Positions 18,514 through 27,338 of a stretch of DNA of 64,000 bases are shown piece by piece (within the stretch, counting starts at the first letter, position 1; the number at the start of each line of letters is the position of its first letter). The DNA is taken from assembly GCF_028288225.1 (NCBI RefSeq), contig NZ_JAQBOC010000003.1:186001-250000 (forward strand), read 5' to 3'. The position numbers and the translations under genes were made by a program. The notes under the pieces are model-generated. The model was not told the DNA's origin, ran no database searches, and saw nothing but the letters and a program-made list of their open reading frames with translations. The stretch is from Mucilaginibacter sp. Its GTDB lineage: Bacteria > Bacteroidota > Bacteroidia > Sphingobacteriales > Sphingobacteriaceae.

Positions 18514-19287
18514 ATGGAAACTAAACCGATTACTAAGTATGTAGCCGAGCTTATCGGTACATTTTGCCTGGTATTATTTGGATGCGGCGCTGCCGTTATT
18601 GCAGGCGCCAATGCCGAAGGAATTCCGCCATCGGGTATAGGCTTGTTAGGTATTGCACTGGCATTTGGAATTAGCGTTGTAGTTATGGCTTATACGATCG
18701 GGCCAATCTCTGGTTGCCATATTAACCCTGCTATTTCAATTTCAATGCTGGCTGCAGGCAAACTAAGCTTTAAAGATTGTATAGGCTATATAATTTCACA
18801 ATGTGTTGGTGCAATTTGTGCATCAGGAGTATTGTATTTATTATTATCCGGTAAACCAGGGTTTTCGATGGGCGAATATGCGCTTGGCGCAAACGGCTGG
18901 GGCGAAACTTATCTTGGTAAATACTCAACCCAATCAGCCTTCATAGCTGAAACAGTATTTACTTTCCTGTTCCTTATCGTTATCTACGGCACCACGGCCA
19001 AACGTGCAAATCCTGCAATGGCCGGTCTTGCAATTGGTTTATCGCTTACTTTAATCCACTTGGTAGTTATTCCTATTACAGGTACATCTGTAAACCCTGC
19101 CCGCAGCCTTGGTCCGGCATTATTATCAGGAGGGAAGGCTCTTAGTCAACTGTGGCTGTTTATCGTTGCACCAATACTTGGCGGGCTTTTAGCTGCCGGT
19201 TTCTGGAAAGCTGTTATGGAGCAAAAAGAAACTATCGTTAGCAAAACCGTTGAAGTTCACGAAGATATATCTATTAACAGGGTATAA
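18514..19287 (+). CDS. aqpZ: Aquaporin Z-type water channel
   Basis: 257 residues with the six-helix, two half-helix layout of the MIP family. The two NPA motifs are at N71-A73 (CHINPAIS) and N194-A196 (SVNPARS). Matching the E. coli AqpZ sequence from memory, the selectivity filter reads F51, H182, T191 and R197, the water-selective type rather than a glycerol facilitator. It is inner-membrane located and appears to be a single-gene unit: it has its own 84-nt upstream spacer and is followed by a hairpin. The C-terminal tail of about 20 residues (KTVEVHEDISINRV) is longer than in E. coli. Confidence 0.93.
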   Translation: METKPITKYVAELIGTFCLVLFGCGAAVIAGANAEGIPPSGIGLLGIALAFGISVVVMAYTIGPISGCHINPAISISMLAAGKLSFKDCIGYIISQCVGAICASGVLYLLLSGKPGFSMGEYALGANGWGETYLGKYSTQSAFIAETVFTFLFLIVIYGTTAKRANPAMAGLAIGLSLTLIHLVVIPITGTSVNPARSLGPALLSGGKALSQLWLFIVAPILGGLLAAGFWKAVMEQKETIVSKTVEVHEDISINRV

Positions 19288-19306
19288 TTATATAATTTGA
19301 ACAATA

Positions 19307-19365
19307 ATTAAAGGATTTATGGACTGCCTTGATGCTTATATCATGTAGTCTTTAAATCCTTTAAT
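19307..19365 (+). terminator. Probable terminator after aqpZ
   Basis: An imperfect 19-bp inverted repeat (19307-19325 with 19347-19365, two internal mismatches) starts 20 nt after the aqpZ stop. There is no long T run after it, so it could also be a palindromic repeat. Confidence 0.5.
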
Positions 19366-19469
19366 AATGGCTCAGACATTTGCAAAAGCTTAAGGCAACC
19401 AATTACAACATCTCCCCGTACTGTGATTAAAGGTATTTTACCTGGTAACCATAGTATATCCTTAAGCCA

Positions 19470-21140
19470 TTGAAGCAAATTTTATCAGGTATTTCAGCTA
19501 TTTTAAATGGCAGGGAAAAGATAAAGCTATATAAGCTAATTGTCTTTGACCTGGTTATTGGCTTGCTTGATATAGCATTTTTGGGGATTCTGCTGTTTGT
19601 ACTAAACCTTTATACAAAAAACGCAGCTCCGGCCAGCCTGTCTTTTCTCCCCAAGGCGCTATTAAATCCCAATTCGTTACTGCTTATCGGCATTTTTTTT
19701 ATCCTTTTTAGTATTAAAAACCTGTTTGGCTATATTGGTTTAAAATCGCAGCATCATTTTTTTTACAATATAGCTTCGCGATTGTCAAGAAGGAATATAC
19801 TCAACTACCTTTCAGATGATTACAGTAGGTTCGTATCTATTGATTCTTCTGTACAAATAAGGCGCATAAGCCAGCAACCGATAGAATTTAGCCATTACAT
19901 CCTCACCAATTTTCAGCAAATTGTTTCGCAGAGCATTTTAATTTTTTTTACCATTTGTGCTATTCTTTTTTATCACCCTACACTTTTTTTATTGCTGTTT
20001 GTATTTTTACTACCGCCTGTAGTTTTGTTAGGGTGGTATATTCGTAAAAAGCTAAAAGACGTACGCAGCCATATAAAAACTACCAGTCAGAAAACACTGC
20101 AGCACCTGCACGAATCGTTAGCCGGTTATGTTGAAAGTAACATCTATCACAAAGAAGACTTTTTTTCTGACCGGTATGCCGGTTACCAGGATCAATTGAA
20201 TGAAAATATTGCAGCACAGCAAACCCTGCAAAGCCTGCCATCGCGATTGGTGGAGATCTTTGCTGTAATGGGTTTTTTAATATTGGTTGTTATCAATAAA
20301 TTATCTGCTGATGCACCTGTCATAAACGTGCTAACCATAGGTGTTTTTATGGCGGCTGCTTACAAAATAATACCCGGTATTGTGAAAATATTAAACGCTA
20401 CCGGTCAAATAAAAACTTACCAGTTCACCTTAAATGATCTTTTGCTGAATGATATAAAAACGCCGGCAGTAAGGAATGAAAAGGCTCATTACCCTATTAA
20501 TTCTGTAAACCTGGAGAATGTCCATTTTAAATATAAAGATCATGTTATTTTAAAAGATCTGAGCTTTGGAGTAGCGCAAGGCGACCTGGTTGGGATCTCG
20601 GGTAATTCGGGCAAAGGAAAAACAACAATCATTAATATACTATTAGGCTTTGTAAAACCTGATTGTGGCAACATCTGCATAAATGAGAAGATCTGTGATG
20701 CAGACGAAATAGCGCTTTATCGCAGCAGGATCTCTTATGTTAAACAACAGCCATTTTTTATTAATGACACCATCCTTAAAAACATCACACTATCAGAATA
20801 CGACCATTATCCCAACAGGATGAGGGAAGCGATCTCTTTAAGCGGGGTTGATAAGCTATTGGAAAAATACCCTGAAGGACTTGAAAAGGTCATTAACGAA
20901 AATGGTAAGAATATCAGCGGGGGGCAACGGCAGCGAATAATGCTGGCAAGAGCGCTATATCATGATTTTGACCTGCTTATTCTTGATGAACCATTCAGCG
21001 AAATGGACGGTGTTTCTGAGATTGAGATCCTTCAGCAATTACAAGCTTTTGCAAAACAGGGTAAAATGATCTTGTTTATAACCCACAATAAAGCCAGCTT
21101 ATCTTTTTGTAATAAAATAGTATCGCTTGATGAAGCATAA
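19470..21140 (+). CDS. ABC transporter, membrane and ATPase domains fused (PglK/MsbA-like flippase)
   Basis: 556 residues. The start is a TTG at 19470; no in-frame ATG occurs in the first 120 codons, so a non-ATG start is required. An exporter-type membrane domain with about six helices (20-320) is followed by an ATPase domain: Walker A GNSGKGKTT, signature ISGGQRQR, Walker B LLILDEPFSEMD, switch histidine in FITHNK. Full-length half-transporters of this shape at the edge of glycan loci include PglK, which flips lipid-linked oligosaccharides, and MsbA. The next gene, a glycosyltransferase, overlaps its end by 11 nt, which supports a glycan role. Whether the cargo is lipid-linked sugar or something else cannot be told. 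Confidence 0.85.
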   Translation: MKQILSGISAILNGREKIKLYKLIVFDLVIGLLDIAFLGILLFVLNLYTKNAAPASLSFLPKALLNPNSLLLIGIFFILFSIKNLFGYIGLKSQHHFFYNIASRLSRRNILNYLSDDYSRFVSIDSSVQIRRISQQPIEFSHYILTNFQQIVSQSILIFFTICAILFYHPTLFLLLFVFLLPPVVLLGWYIRKKLKDVRSHIKTTSQKTLQHLHESLAGYVESNIYHKEDFFSDRYAGYQDQLNENIAAQQTLQSLPSRLVEIFAVMGFLILVVINKLSADAPVINVLTIGVFMAAAYKIIPGIVKILNATGQIKTYQFTLNDLLLNDIKTPAVRNEKAHYPINSVNLENVHFKYKDHVILKDLSFGVAQGDLVGISGNSGKGKTTIINILLGFVKPDCGNICINEKICDADEIALYRSRISYVKQQPFFINDTILKNITLSEYDHYPNRMREAISLSGVDKLLEKYPEGLEKVINENGKNISGGQRQRIMLARALYHDFDLLILDEPFSEMDGVSEIEILQQLQAFAKQGKMILFITHNKASLSFCNKIVSLDEA

Positions 21141-22188
21141 GAAGCAAACACTGGTTATTCTTAGTCCCGGCTTTCCGAAAGATAAGGCCGATACCTCCTG
21201 TTTGCCTCCCCAGCAAATCTTTGTGAAAGCATTAAGGGAGGTTTGTCCCGGTCTTAACGTTGTGGTTTTAACTTTTCAATACCCATTTTTTGCAGCCGAA
21301 TATGAATGGCACGGTGTAAAAGTAATTTCCGTTGGAGGTAAAGATAAAGGCCGGATCTTCCGGCTTATCACCTGGCTAAAAGCGTGGTTGATACTAAAAA
21401 GACTCCGCAAAGAATATCACATAATAGGTTTATTAAGCTTTTGGCTTGGCGAATGTGCATTTGTAGGCAGCAGGTTTGCAAAAAAATACAAGTTACCCCA
21501 TTATACCTGGATGCTTGGCCAGGACGCTAAAAAATGGAATAAATATTTCAGGTGGATAAAACCCGGAGGAGATGAACTGATTGCGTTATCAGATTTTATT
21601 GTAAAGGAAGTAAAAAGAAACTATAAAATAACACCTATGCAGGTGATTCCCGTAGGGATTGATACTTCATTGTTTAGCGCCGGACATCACAGAAGAGATA
21701 TTGATATTTTGGGAGCGGGGGCATTAATACCGTTAAAACAGTATGATGTTTTTATTGAGTCTGTAGGTTATTTAAAGGAATTTTACCCGCATATTAAAGC
21801 CATTATTTGTGGCAAAGGGCCCGATATGGAGGGCCTGCAATCATTAGCCCGGACAAAAAATTTAAGTGATAACATAATTTTTAAAGGCGAGCTGCCCCAT
21901 AAAGAAGTGTTAAGATTAATGCAGCGTTCAAAAATATTTTTACACCCGTCAAATTATGAAGGTTTTGGTGCCGTTTTATCCGAAGCTTTGTATAGCGGGG
22001 CACAAGTGGTTTCGTTTTGTAAACCGATGGATAAGAGTTACCGCCACCATCAGGTTGTAAATACTTCAGAAGAAATGAATGCCAAACTTTTATCTATTCT
22101 TAAAGATAAAAAGATAGATCACGAGCCGGTTTTAATGTGTACTATACAGCAAATAGCTAAGAATATGGTCAGCTTGTTTGTTGATTGA
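21130..22188 (+). CDS. Glycosyltransferase family 4
   Basis: 352 residues from ATG 21130, 11 nt inside the end of the flippase gene; the frame is open to a TTG one codon earlier. GT-B fold: the N-terminal half starts LVILSPGFP and the C-terminal half has IDILGAGALIPLKQYDVFI and the donor-binding segment HPSNYEGFGAVLSEALYSG. It should transfer a nucleotide-activated sugar with retention on the cytoplasmic face of the membrane. Coupling to the flippase suggests it helps assemble that transporter's cargo. Its stop codon directly abuts the stop of the convergent glycosyltransferase. Confidence 0.88.
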   Translation: MKHKKQTLVILSPGFPKDKADTSCLPPQQIFVKALREVCPGLNVVVLTFQYPFFAAEYEWHGVKVISVGGKDKGRIFRLITWLKAWLILKRLRKEYHIIGLLSFWLGECAFVGSRFAKKYKLPHYTWMLGQDAKKWNKYFRWIKPGGDELIALSDFIVKEVKRNYKITPMQVIPVGIDTSLFSAGHHRRDIDILGAGALIPLKQYDVFIESVGYLKEFYPHIKAIICGKGPDMEGLQSLARTKNLSDNIIFKGELPHKEVLRLMQRSKIFLHPSNYEGFGAVLSEALYSGAQVVSFCKPMDKSYRHHQVVNTSEEMNAKLLSILKDKKIDHEPVLMCTIQQIAKNMVSLFVD

Positions 22189-23286
22189 CTACAATGATTT
22201 TGCAATTTCTTGAATATGCTTTGCAATTGCCGGAAATGACAGTTTCTCCCTAAAATATCTTAAACATAATTCCCGTTTTTCCTCTAAATCTAATTCACCA
22301 ATTTGATTCAATACATCCAATAACGTAGGTTCATTCCCCGCTTCATATAATATGCCACATTTGCCATTATCTGTTATCATCCTGAATGAAAATATATCAG
22401 TTACAATAGGGATACAACCGCATGACATGGCCTCACAAACTGCTGTGCCGCTTCCTTCATAGTGCGAACCTGATATCAAAAAGTCGGCGCTGTTAAACCA
22501 ATACAGCAGGTCATTGTGAAGAACCTTGCCAATCAATTTAATTGCGTTTCCTTGTGGGTTAGCTTCAAGCAGGGCTTTTATATCGGCAAGCAGTTCATCT
22601 GTATGATAGATCATGTATAAGCGGGCGTCCGGGTGAGCTTTTAAATATTTCAAAAAAGCCCTTACCACATTTAACGGATCTTTGTTAGCATTAAGCCTAC
22701 CCACCCATAAAAAAGCGGGATTGCCTGATACGCCGGTTTTCTGTTCAGCCAACGCTCCTTCAACCGGATGAAAATTAGAAGAAACTTCCATTACTTCGTG
22801 AATTTTTCGGGCGGATGAAATATTGCCTTTTTTTACCCAGTCCAACCCCATATCCATCGAGGCAAACAAGTAGGCATCTGTGTAACGGTCGGCCAGTTTT
22901 TGAGCATATTTTTTGATACCGGGCAGTGGCTTTTCGGCGTGATGATGGACAATGATCTTTGCGTTTTTATTTAAGACGGAACGAAGGAGGATCAACTGAA
23001 TAGGGTTATGTAACCCCTGCACTATCACGACATCCGGTTTTAAACTCTTTATAAACCTGTTTAACTTGAATGGAAAATGCGTTTTTCCCCTGTTTAAGTT
23101 TACAAACTGGTATTCAACACCGTTATGTGAAGCCTCTCCCTCGTAATTAATTTGTTTTACGCTGATAACCCTATTTTCCTTAGCTAAACATTCAAAGATC
23201 CCCGCATAGCCTGCGGTTCTTTTAAACCAGCTTTCGGGTGATTTAAAATCGGGGGAATAACTATAACTTATTGATACATACAGCAT
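22189..23286 (-). CDS. Glycosyltransferase family 4, last gene of the leftward tailoring operon
   Basis: 365 residues. The N-terminal half starts MLYVSISYSYSP and contains PDVVIVQGLHNP. The C-terminal half has FLWVGRLNANKDPLNVVRAF and the donor motif GSHYEGSGTAVCEAMSCG, all typical of GT4 enzymes. It is the distal member of an operon running from 28078 down to 22189, 16 nt after the flavin-reductase-like gene. The stop codon abuts that of the rightward glycosyltransferase with no spacer, so no terminator separates the two transcripts. The sugar and acceptor are unknown. Confidence 0.87.
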   Translation of the reverse strand: MLYVSISYSYSPDFKSPESWFKRTAGYAGIFECLAKENRVISVKQINYEGEASHNGVEYQFVNLNRGKTHFPFKLNRFIKSLKPDVVIVQGLHNPIQLILLRSVLNKNAKIIVHHHAEKPLPGIKKYAQKLADRYTDAYLFASMDMGLDWVKKGNISSARKIHEVMEVSSNFHPVEGALAEQKTGVSGNPAFLWVGRLNANKDPLNVVRAFLKYLKAHPDARLYMIYHTDELLADIKALLEANPQGNAIKLIGKVLHNDLLYWFNSADFLISGSHYEGSGTAVCEAMSCGCIPIVTDIFSFRMITDNGKCGILYEAGNEPTLLDVLNQIGELDLEEKRELCLRYFREKLSFPAIAKHIQEIAKSL

Positions 23287-23302
23287 AAAAGCTTCCCTTA
23301 AT

Positions 23303-24220
23303 TTAAAATAACCCGTCTATACTTTTATAGTTGCTATTCTGAAACTGTAAAAAGCCAACATGGTAAAGGGACGAAGGGTTATTTTTAACCTGTTTTTTAT
23401 TTAAAACTTTGCCAACCATTAACATGTGATAGCCCATTTTTTTATTGGAAATGATCTCTATTTCTTTATAGGAGCCAACAAAATCAGGCACGGGGAATTT
23501 AAACAACTCGCTTTCTGTGGTTTTAAACGGTAAATGATCGTGTGATGCAGGCGACTTACTGGAATGTTTACCCAAATCATAAACCGTATTTATATCAACA
23601 TCATTGGTATCGCACACTACAACTTTTTTTGCTTCAAGAATTCTATCAAGGGTAACATTGGTTGTTCTTAAACCTAATAGGTACATGTCTTCTTCCTGTA
23701 TATATCCATGGATATCCATGGGGAATATATTACAGTAACTATCATCTTTATAGGATACAATTATAATGCTGCGGGGATAGGAATAAAGTGCGCTTATAAC
23801 TTTACGGCTGTGATAAGTATTGGCTTTGGAGCGCAAAAAGTACGCGAACAACACCAGCCTGTGCAAGGCGCTTAACTGATGATTTTTTACTTTTTCAACT
23901 TTATATAAAAATAGAATCCCTTTAGCGGTAGGAACTGCTTCAATTATTGATACAGTAATAGCTGCATTCAATTTATTGCCTTTAAAAAATTGGATCTCAG
24001 TTCCTTTGTTATTGGTTAATGCAGCCTGACCAGAAGGCAGCCATGCTGCCATGCAGAAAGGATCAAGACAGATCATGCTGTTGGTAGATGTTATATCGGC
24101 CTGGCAGGTGCTATTTTTTAAATAAACTTTTTCCTCTATTTCATTAGCGTGCAGCCTTGTTATATAAAAGGTTCTTATTCTTTTATTGTCAAAAAATATT
24201 TTATTTATCAATGAACCCAT
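23303..24220 (-). CDS. Probable flavin reductase-like (FMN-binding split barrel) protein
   Basis: 305 residues, no signal peptide or membrane helix. The second half resembles flavin-reductase-like split barrels: a strand RSIIIVSYKDDSYCNIFPMD, then MYLLGLRTTN, then KKVVVCDTND, and a late FVGSYKEIEIISNKKMGYHM strand pair before MLMVGKV. In that family these surround a bound FMN. The first 120 residues are unlike the classic short reductases and may be an extra domain. It sits one base after the stop of the GNAT gene, within the tailoring operon. A flavin enzyme here would suit an oxidation or reduction on a sugar or lipid, but this is inference and the family call is moderate. Confidence 0.5.
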   Translation of the reverse strand: MGSLINKIFFDNKRIRTFYITRLHANEIEEKVYLKNSTCQADITSTNSMICLDPFCMAAWLPSGQAALTNNKGTEIQFFKGNKLNAAITVSIIEAVPTAKGILFLYKVEKVKNHQLSALHRLVLFAYFLRSKANTYHSRKVISALYSYPRSIIIVSYKDDSYCNIFPMDIHGYIQEEDMYLLGLRTTNVTLDRILEAKKVVVCDTNDVDINTVYDLGKHSSKSPASHDHLPFKTTESELFKFPVPDFVGSYKEIEIISNKKMGYHMLMVGKVLNKKQVKNNPSSLYHVGFLQFQNSNYKSIDGLF

Positions 24221-24221
24221 A

Positions 24222-25172
24222 TCAAAAAGTATCTATATCCGCAGAAGTGAATTTAATTTTATCTATCCGTAAATCTTCACCCAAAACTTTAAATATTACA
24301 GGGAACGAAGGGATGGAATTAAAACGCATAGCAAACAAGCTATGCAAAGAGGTGCCGGGTGATGCATGAAAATGGATCTGCTTTATGCCCAGTTTACCGG
24401 CCAGTTTTTTTAATTCGTATATCATATCATCAAAATCATCTGGCTGTACCGCAATATCACCTATTAAAAGTATGCTGTTAATTTTTACCCATAAAGTTGA
24501 TGTTCCTGCTTTTATAAACTTTGTATTGCTGTAAGTTTTGTAGTTGAAATAATATTCATCGCGGTAAACCCCGCCGCATCCATCATTTAATACCGAATTA
24601 TCAAGCCTGTTTTGTTTTGCCACGTATTTGTTTAAAATACCTTCCTGATAGCTGGTATATAAATTTTTCAAGACGGGAAATTTACCTATGATTCCCTTCC
24701 ACGAAAAATTATCTGTGTGAATAATAAAGCAATCCATTGTATCGGTTATCCGCCAGCCCAGCTTATTTACGAAACCTGGCAACGAATTTTGATTTGGGAA
24801 CCCAAAAAGCAATTGGATCTTCAAATCGCGGCACAGCTGGAAAGTAGTTAACGCGAGCTCAACAAACAAGCCTTTATTGCGGTGATCAGGGTGCGTCATA
24901 GTATCTGCTGATTGTGCAGCAAGAATGATTTTATTGTCCGACTTTACAAAACACGGGATAACTGCATAAAAAGCCATTGGTTGCCGCTGACTATTGTAAG
25001 CAATAAAGCCCGTATATTTAACACCTGTAAACGCAGTATCATATTTTTTTGCAAAAAAACCGGGAATGGCCTGTTTGCCGTAAACTGCAGCATATAATTG
25101 TTCTATATCGGTTAAATTTTCAGTATTTAGCCGTTCTACAATATAATGAATACTTGAATGATTACTATTCAT
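24222..25172 (-). CDS. GNAT family N-acetyltransferase
   Basis: 316 residues. The acetyl-CoA binding region is visible near residues 85-105 (SADTMTHPDHRNKGLFVELAL), where HRNKGL fits the Q/R-x-x-G-x-G/A loop. It is followed by LLFGFPNQNSLPGFVNKLGW, seen in large GNAT proteins of surface-polysaccharide loci. The length suggests a GNAT domain plus a C-terminal extension (about 170-316) that may be a second, degenerate GNAT domain. It overlaps the deacetylase gene by 8 nt and probably acylates an amino group on the sugar made by this locus. Acyl donor and acceptor are unproven. Confidence 0.8.
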   Translation of the reverse strand: MNSNHSSIHYIVERLNTENLTDIEQLYAAVYGKQAIPGFFAKKYDTAFTGVKYTGFIAYNSQRQPMAFYAVIPCFVKSDNKIILAAQSADTMTHPDHRNKGLFVELALTTFQLCRDLKIQLLFGFPNQNSLPGFVNKLGWRITDTMDCFIIHTDNFSWKGIIGKFPVLKNLYTSYQEGILNKYVAKQNRLDNSVLNDGCGGVYRDEYYFNYKTYSNTKFIKAGTSTLWVKINSILLIGDIAVQPDDFDDMIYELKKLAGKLGIKQIHFHASPGTSLHSLFAMRFNSIPSFPVIFKVLGEDLRIDKIKFTSADIDTF

Positions 25173-26172
25173 AACTGCCGGTAATTGTTGCGCGCATTTG
25201 GTTATTAACAGATATAAACGGATTCACCGTTAAACGTTTGCGCATGCTGGGATCTTTATAATCTTCCGCGCTATTAAATTCTGTTGCCAGCAGTTGCTCA
25301 TACCCTGCACTTTTTGCTGTTTCAATAACCTCATTATTGTAAGATCCGTATGGAAATGCGAAGCTGGTTATTGGTTTTTTAATGATATGTTCAAGGTATC
25401 CTTTTGAAAGACTTAGCTCTTCAGCAGCATCATGGATATCAATCCTGGCCAGGTCATTGTGATAATAGCTATGGGCGCCAATAGTTACAAAAGTGGAGGC
25501 GGATAGCTCTTTGATCTGTTCGGTTGTCATTTGCAGCCAGTAATCCTTGTCAGATTGTTTAGTTTTAAAAGGAGCTAAAGGATATAGTTCCTTCATCATC
25601 TCTGCTTTTTCATCAAACCCATAACCTCCTAACCTATCGGCAAGGCTTAAACCATTAAAAGTTGAAATATATTTGTTATGGCGATCTTTTGTATAAAACT
25701 CGCCTTTAAAATGCAATTTGTTAGGGCCGTATTTACTGGCAATGGTTAAAAAATCATTCCACAAAATATCATAACCTGCCGCCTGTATGGCAGTAATGAA
25801 AAAGGTTGCAGGCATTTGATATTTTTCTAACAGAGGCCATACATATTTGTGGTTGTTTGCAAAACCATCATCAAATGTTAAACAGATATTGAATTTATCA
25901 TTGCTGAATTTTTTCTGATAATAGTCATCCAGCGAAATAACATTGAAATACTTTTTATAAAATTTAAGGTGTAATTCAAAAGTTTTCCTGGTAAGGAAAA
26001 GGGTGTTGAATTTTAAATGATCGCGCTCGCAAATGCCATGATACACCAATATCCTGCTTCCCCGCGCTGAGCGATAAAAGCCTTCATACATTCCTAATGT
26101 ATGCCGCAAATCCATCAAAAGGTTTTTAGCCGTCCTGGTTAGTTTTGAACGTATTTTTTGAGATAGGGTCAT
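25165..26172 (-). CDS. Polysaccharide deacetylase (NodB homology, CE4)
   Basis: 335 residues. The NodB domain carries the catalytic pair D101-D102 in CLTFDDGF and the metal-binding HSYYH motif in IGAHSYYHNDL. The late motif FAFPYGSYN is also present. These enzymes use a divalent metal to remove N-acetyl groups from amino sugars. No signal peptide is evident, so it may act in the cytoplasm on a lipid-linked intermediate. It overlaps the amidohydrolase gene by 4 nt upstream and the GNAT gene by 8 nt downstream. Deacetylase followed by acyltransferase suggests replacement of an acetyl group on an amino sugar, which is inference. Confidence 0.88.
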   Translation of the reverse strand: MTLSQKIRSKLTRTAKNLLMDLRHTLGMYEGFYRSARGSRILVYHGICERDHLKFNTLFLTRKTFELHLKFYKKYFNVISLDDYYQKKFSNDKFNICLTFDDGFANNHKYVWPLLEKYQMPATFFITAIQAAGYDILWNDFLTIASKYGPNKLHFKGEFYTKDRHNKYISTFNGLSLADRLGGYGFDEKAEMMKELYPLAPFKTKQSDKDYWLQMTTEQIKELSASTFVTIGAHSYYHNDLARIDIHDAAEELSLSKGYLEHIIKKPITSFAFPYGSYNNEVIETAKSAGYEQLLATEFNSAEDYKDPSMRKRLTVNPFISVNNQMRATITGSYE

Positions 26173-27338
26173 ACTTGTACAGGCTCCTTAATAGTTACGG
26201 GGAAATTAATATCCGGCCGGTATGCTTTTATCTTTTTTATTAATGCTGGCAAATCACCTTTTACATATTTGCATGCGCCGGCTATAAAAACTTTGCTAAA
26301 GCCATACATATCAATACCATACAATCGGGTTAAAATTGATTCATCAAACAACCGGATCTCACCTTTGTGAATAACCAACAATATATCGGCAGGCCTTAGT
26401 TCAAAAAAAGCATCAAGATCTTTTTTGCCAACAGGGTTTTTAGCCACAACTAAGTCGGCATCCTTTCCTTCATCTATACTGCCTGAATTTAATTGCCAGA
26501 TAGTTGCTGCGTTTTGGTTTAAAGTACAATATAAGGCTTCATCGCTAAGCAGCCCCGTCTTTCGGGCTAAACGTAAATGCTCCCATATATCCCAACTACC
26601 GGTTAATGTTGAATCTGTACCAAATAATATTTTGGTATGCTTTTCAAGCCGGTTAACCTGTGCTGTTTTATCTAACAAAAAATAATTAGACCCGGGGCAC
26701 CAAACCAGCGCCTCAAATTTTTCCGCCTGCTTTGCCGACATGGATACTCCATGAATACCGACAAGTTTTCTTTTAAGCAGGTTATATTTTATTAACTCAT
26801 CAATTTCATTAATTGATAGCAAGTCATCGCCTTCACCAACATGAATGTTTACCGGCAGGTTTTTTTTTAAAGGGTTATTTAGCTTGATTTTCCAGTTCTT
26901 TTCAAATTGTACAGAGTGTAAACAATGACTTTCTTCAAAAACAGTAATCAACGCATTTTTCAATCCCGGCTTTTCGCCATGGTTAACTACAGTGGTAATA
27001 CCACAAAGCAGGTTTTTATACATGCCCCATTCAGATCGTAACGGGGCAGGGATTTGCAGTATTTCAGCTATTTCATTTTTATAAGCTTTGTGGATATAGT
27101 TGCCCCACTCAGTGTAGTTGCTATATTTTTTATTGCCTAATTGAGGGAATAGGTTAAAATCTAAATGATCATGAGAGTTTATAAGTCCCGGAAAAATAAT
27201 GGCATCATTAAAAGTTAGCTGTAAATGGCTTGCCTGGCTTTTGGAATCAGCAGGCGTAATATCCGCTAGCTTCCCATTACAAACCCTGACATTTACAGGC
27301 TCGTTATTGCCAATTATATTTACATTGCCCAGAATCAT
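26169..27338 (-). CDS. Amidohydrolase family protein (TIM-barrel metal hydrolase)
   Basis: 389 residues. The metal site is recognisable: H56 and H58 in GLINSHDHLDFN, a later histidine in VNIHVGEGDD, one in VGIHGVSM, and the catalytic aspartate in LFGTDSTLTGSWD. This is the pattern of the cytosine/adenosine deaminase and chlorohydrolase branch (subtype III). The C-terminal small domain (GSIDEGKDADLVVAK) is also typical. Such enzymes deaminate or hydrolyse ring amines or amides, which is unusual in a glycan locus. It overlaps the methyltransferase gene by 1 nt and the deacetylase gene by 4 nt, so tight co-expression is expected. The substrate is unknown. Confidence 0.87.
   Translation of the reverse strand: MILGNVNIIGNNEPVNVRVCNGKLADITPADSKSQASHLQLTFNDAIIFPGLINSHDHLDFNLFPQLGNKKYSNYTEWGNYIHKAYKNEIAEILQIPAPLRSEWGMYKNLLCGITTVVNHGEKPGLKNALITVFEESHCLHSVQFEKNWKIKLNNPLKKNLPVNIHVGEGDDLLSINEIDELIKYNLLKRKLVGIHGVSMSAKQAEKFEALVWCPGSNYFLLDKTAQVNRLEKHTKILFGTDSTLTGSWDIWEHLRLARKTGLLSDEALYCTLNQNAATIWQLNSGSIDEGKDADLVVAKNPVGKKDLDAFFELRPADILLVIHKGEIRLFDESILTRLYGIDMYGFSKVFIAGACKYVKGDLPALIKKIKAYRPDINFPVTIKEPVQV

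Noticed and set aside
24157..24369. Plus-strand open frame of 70 codons opposite the GNAT and flavin-reductase-like genes
   Set aside because: It lies antisense to the junction of two confident genes and has no family features.
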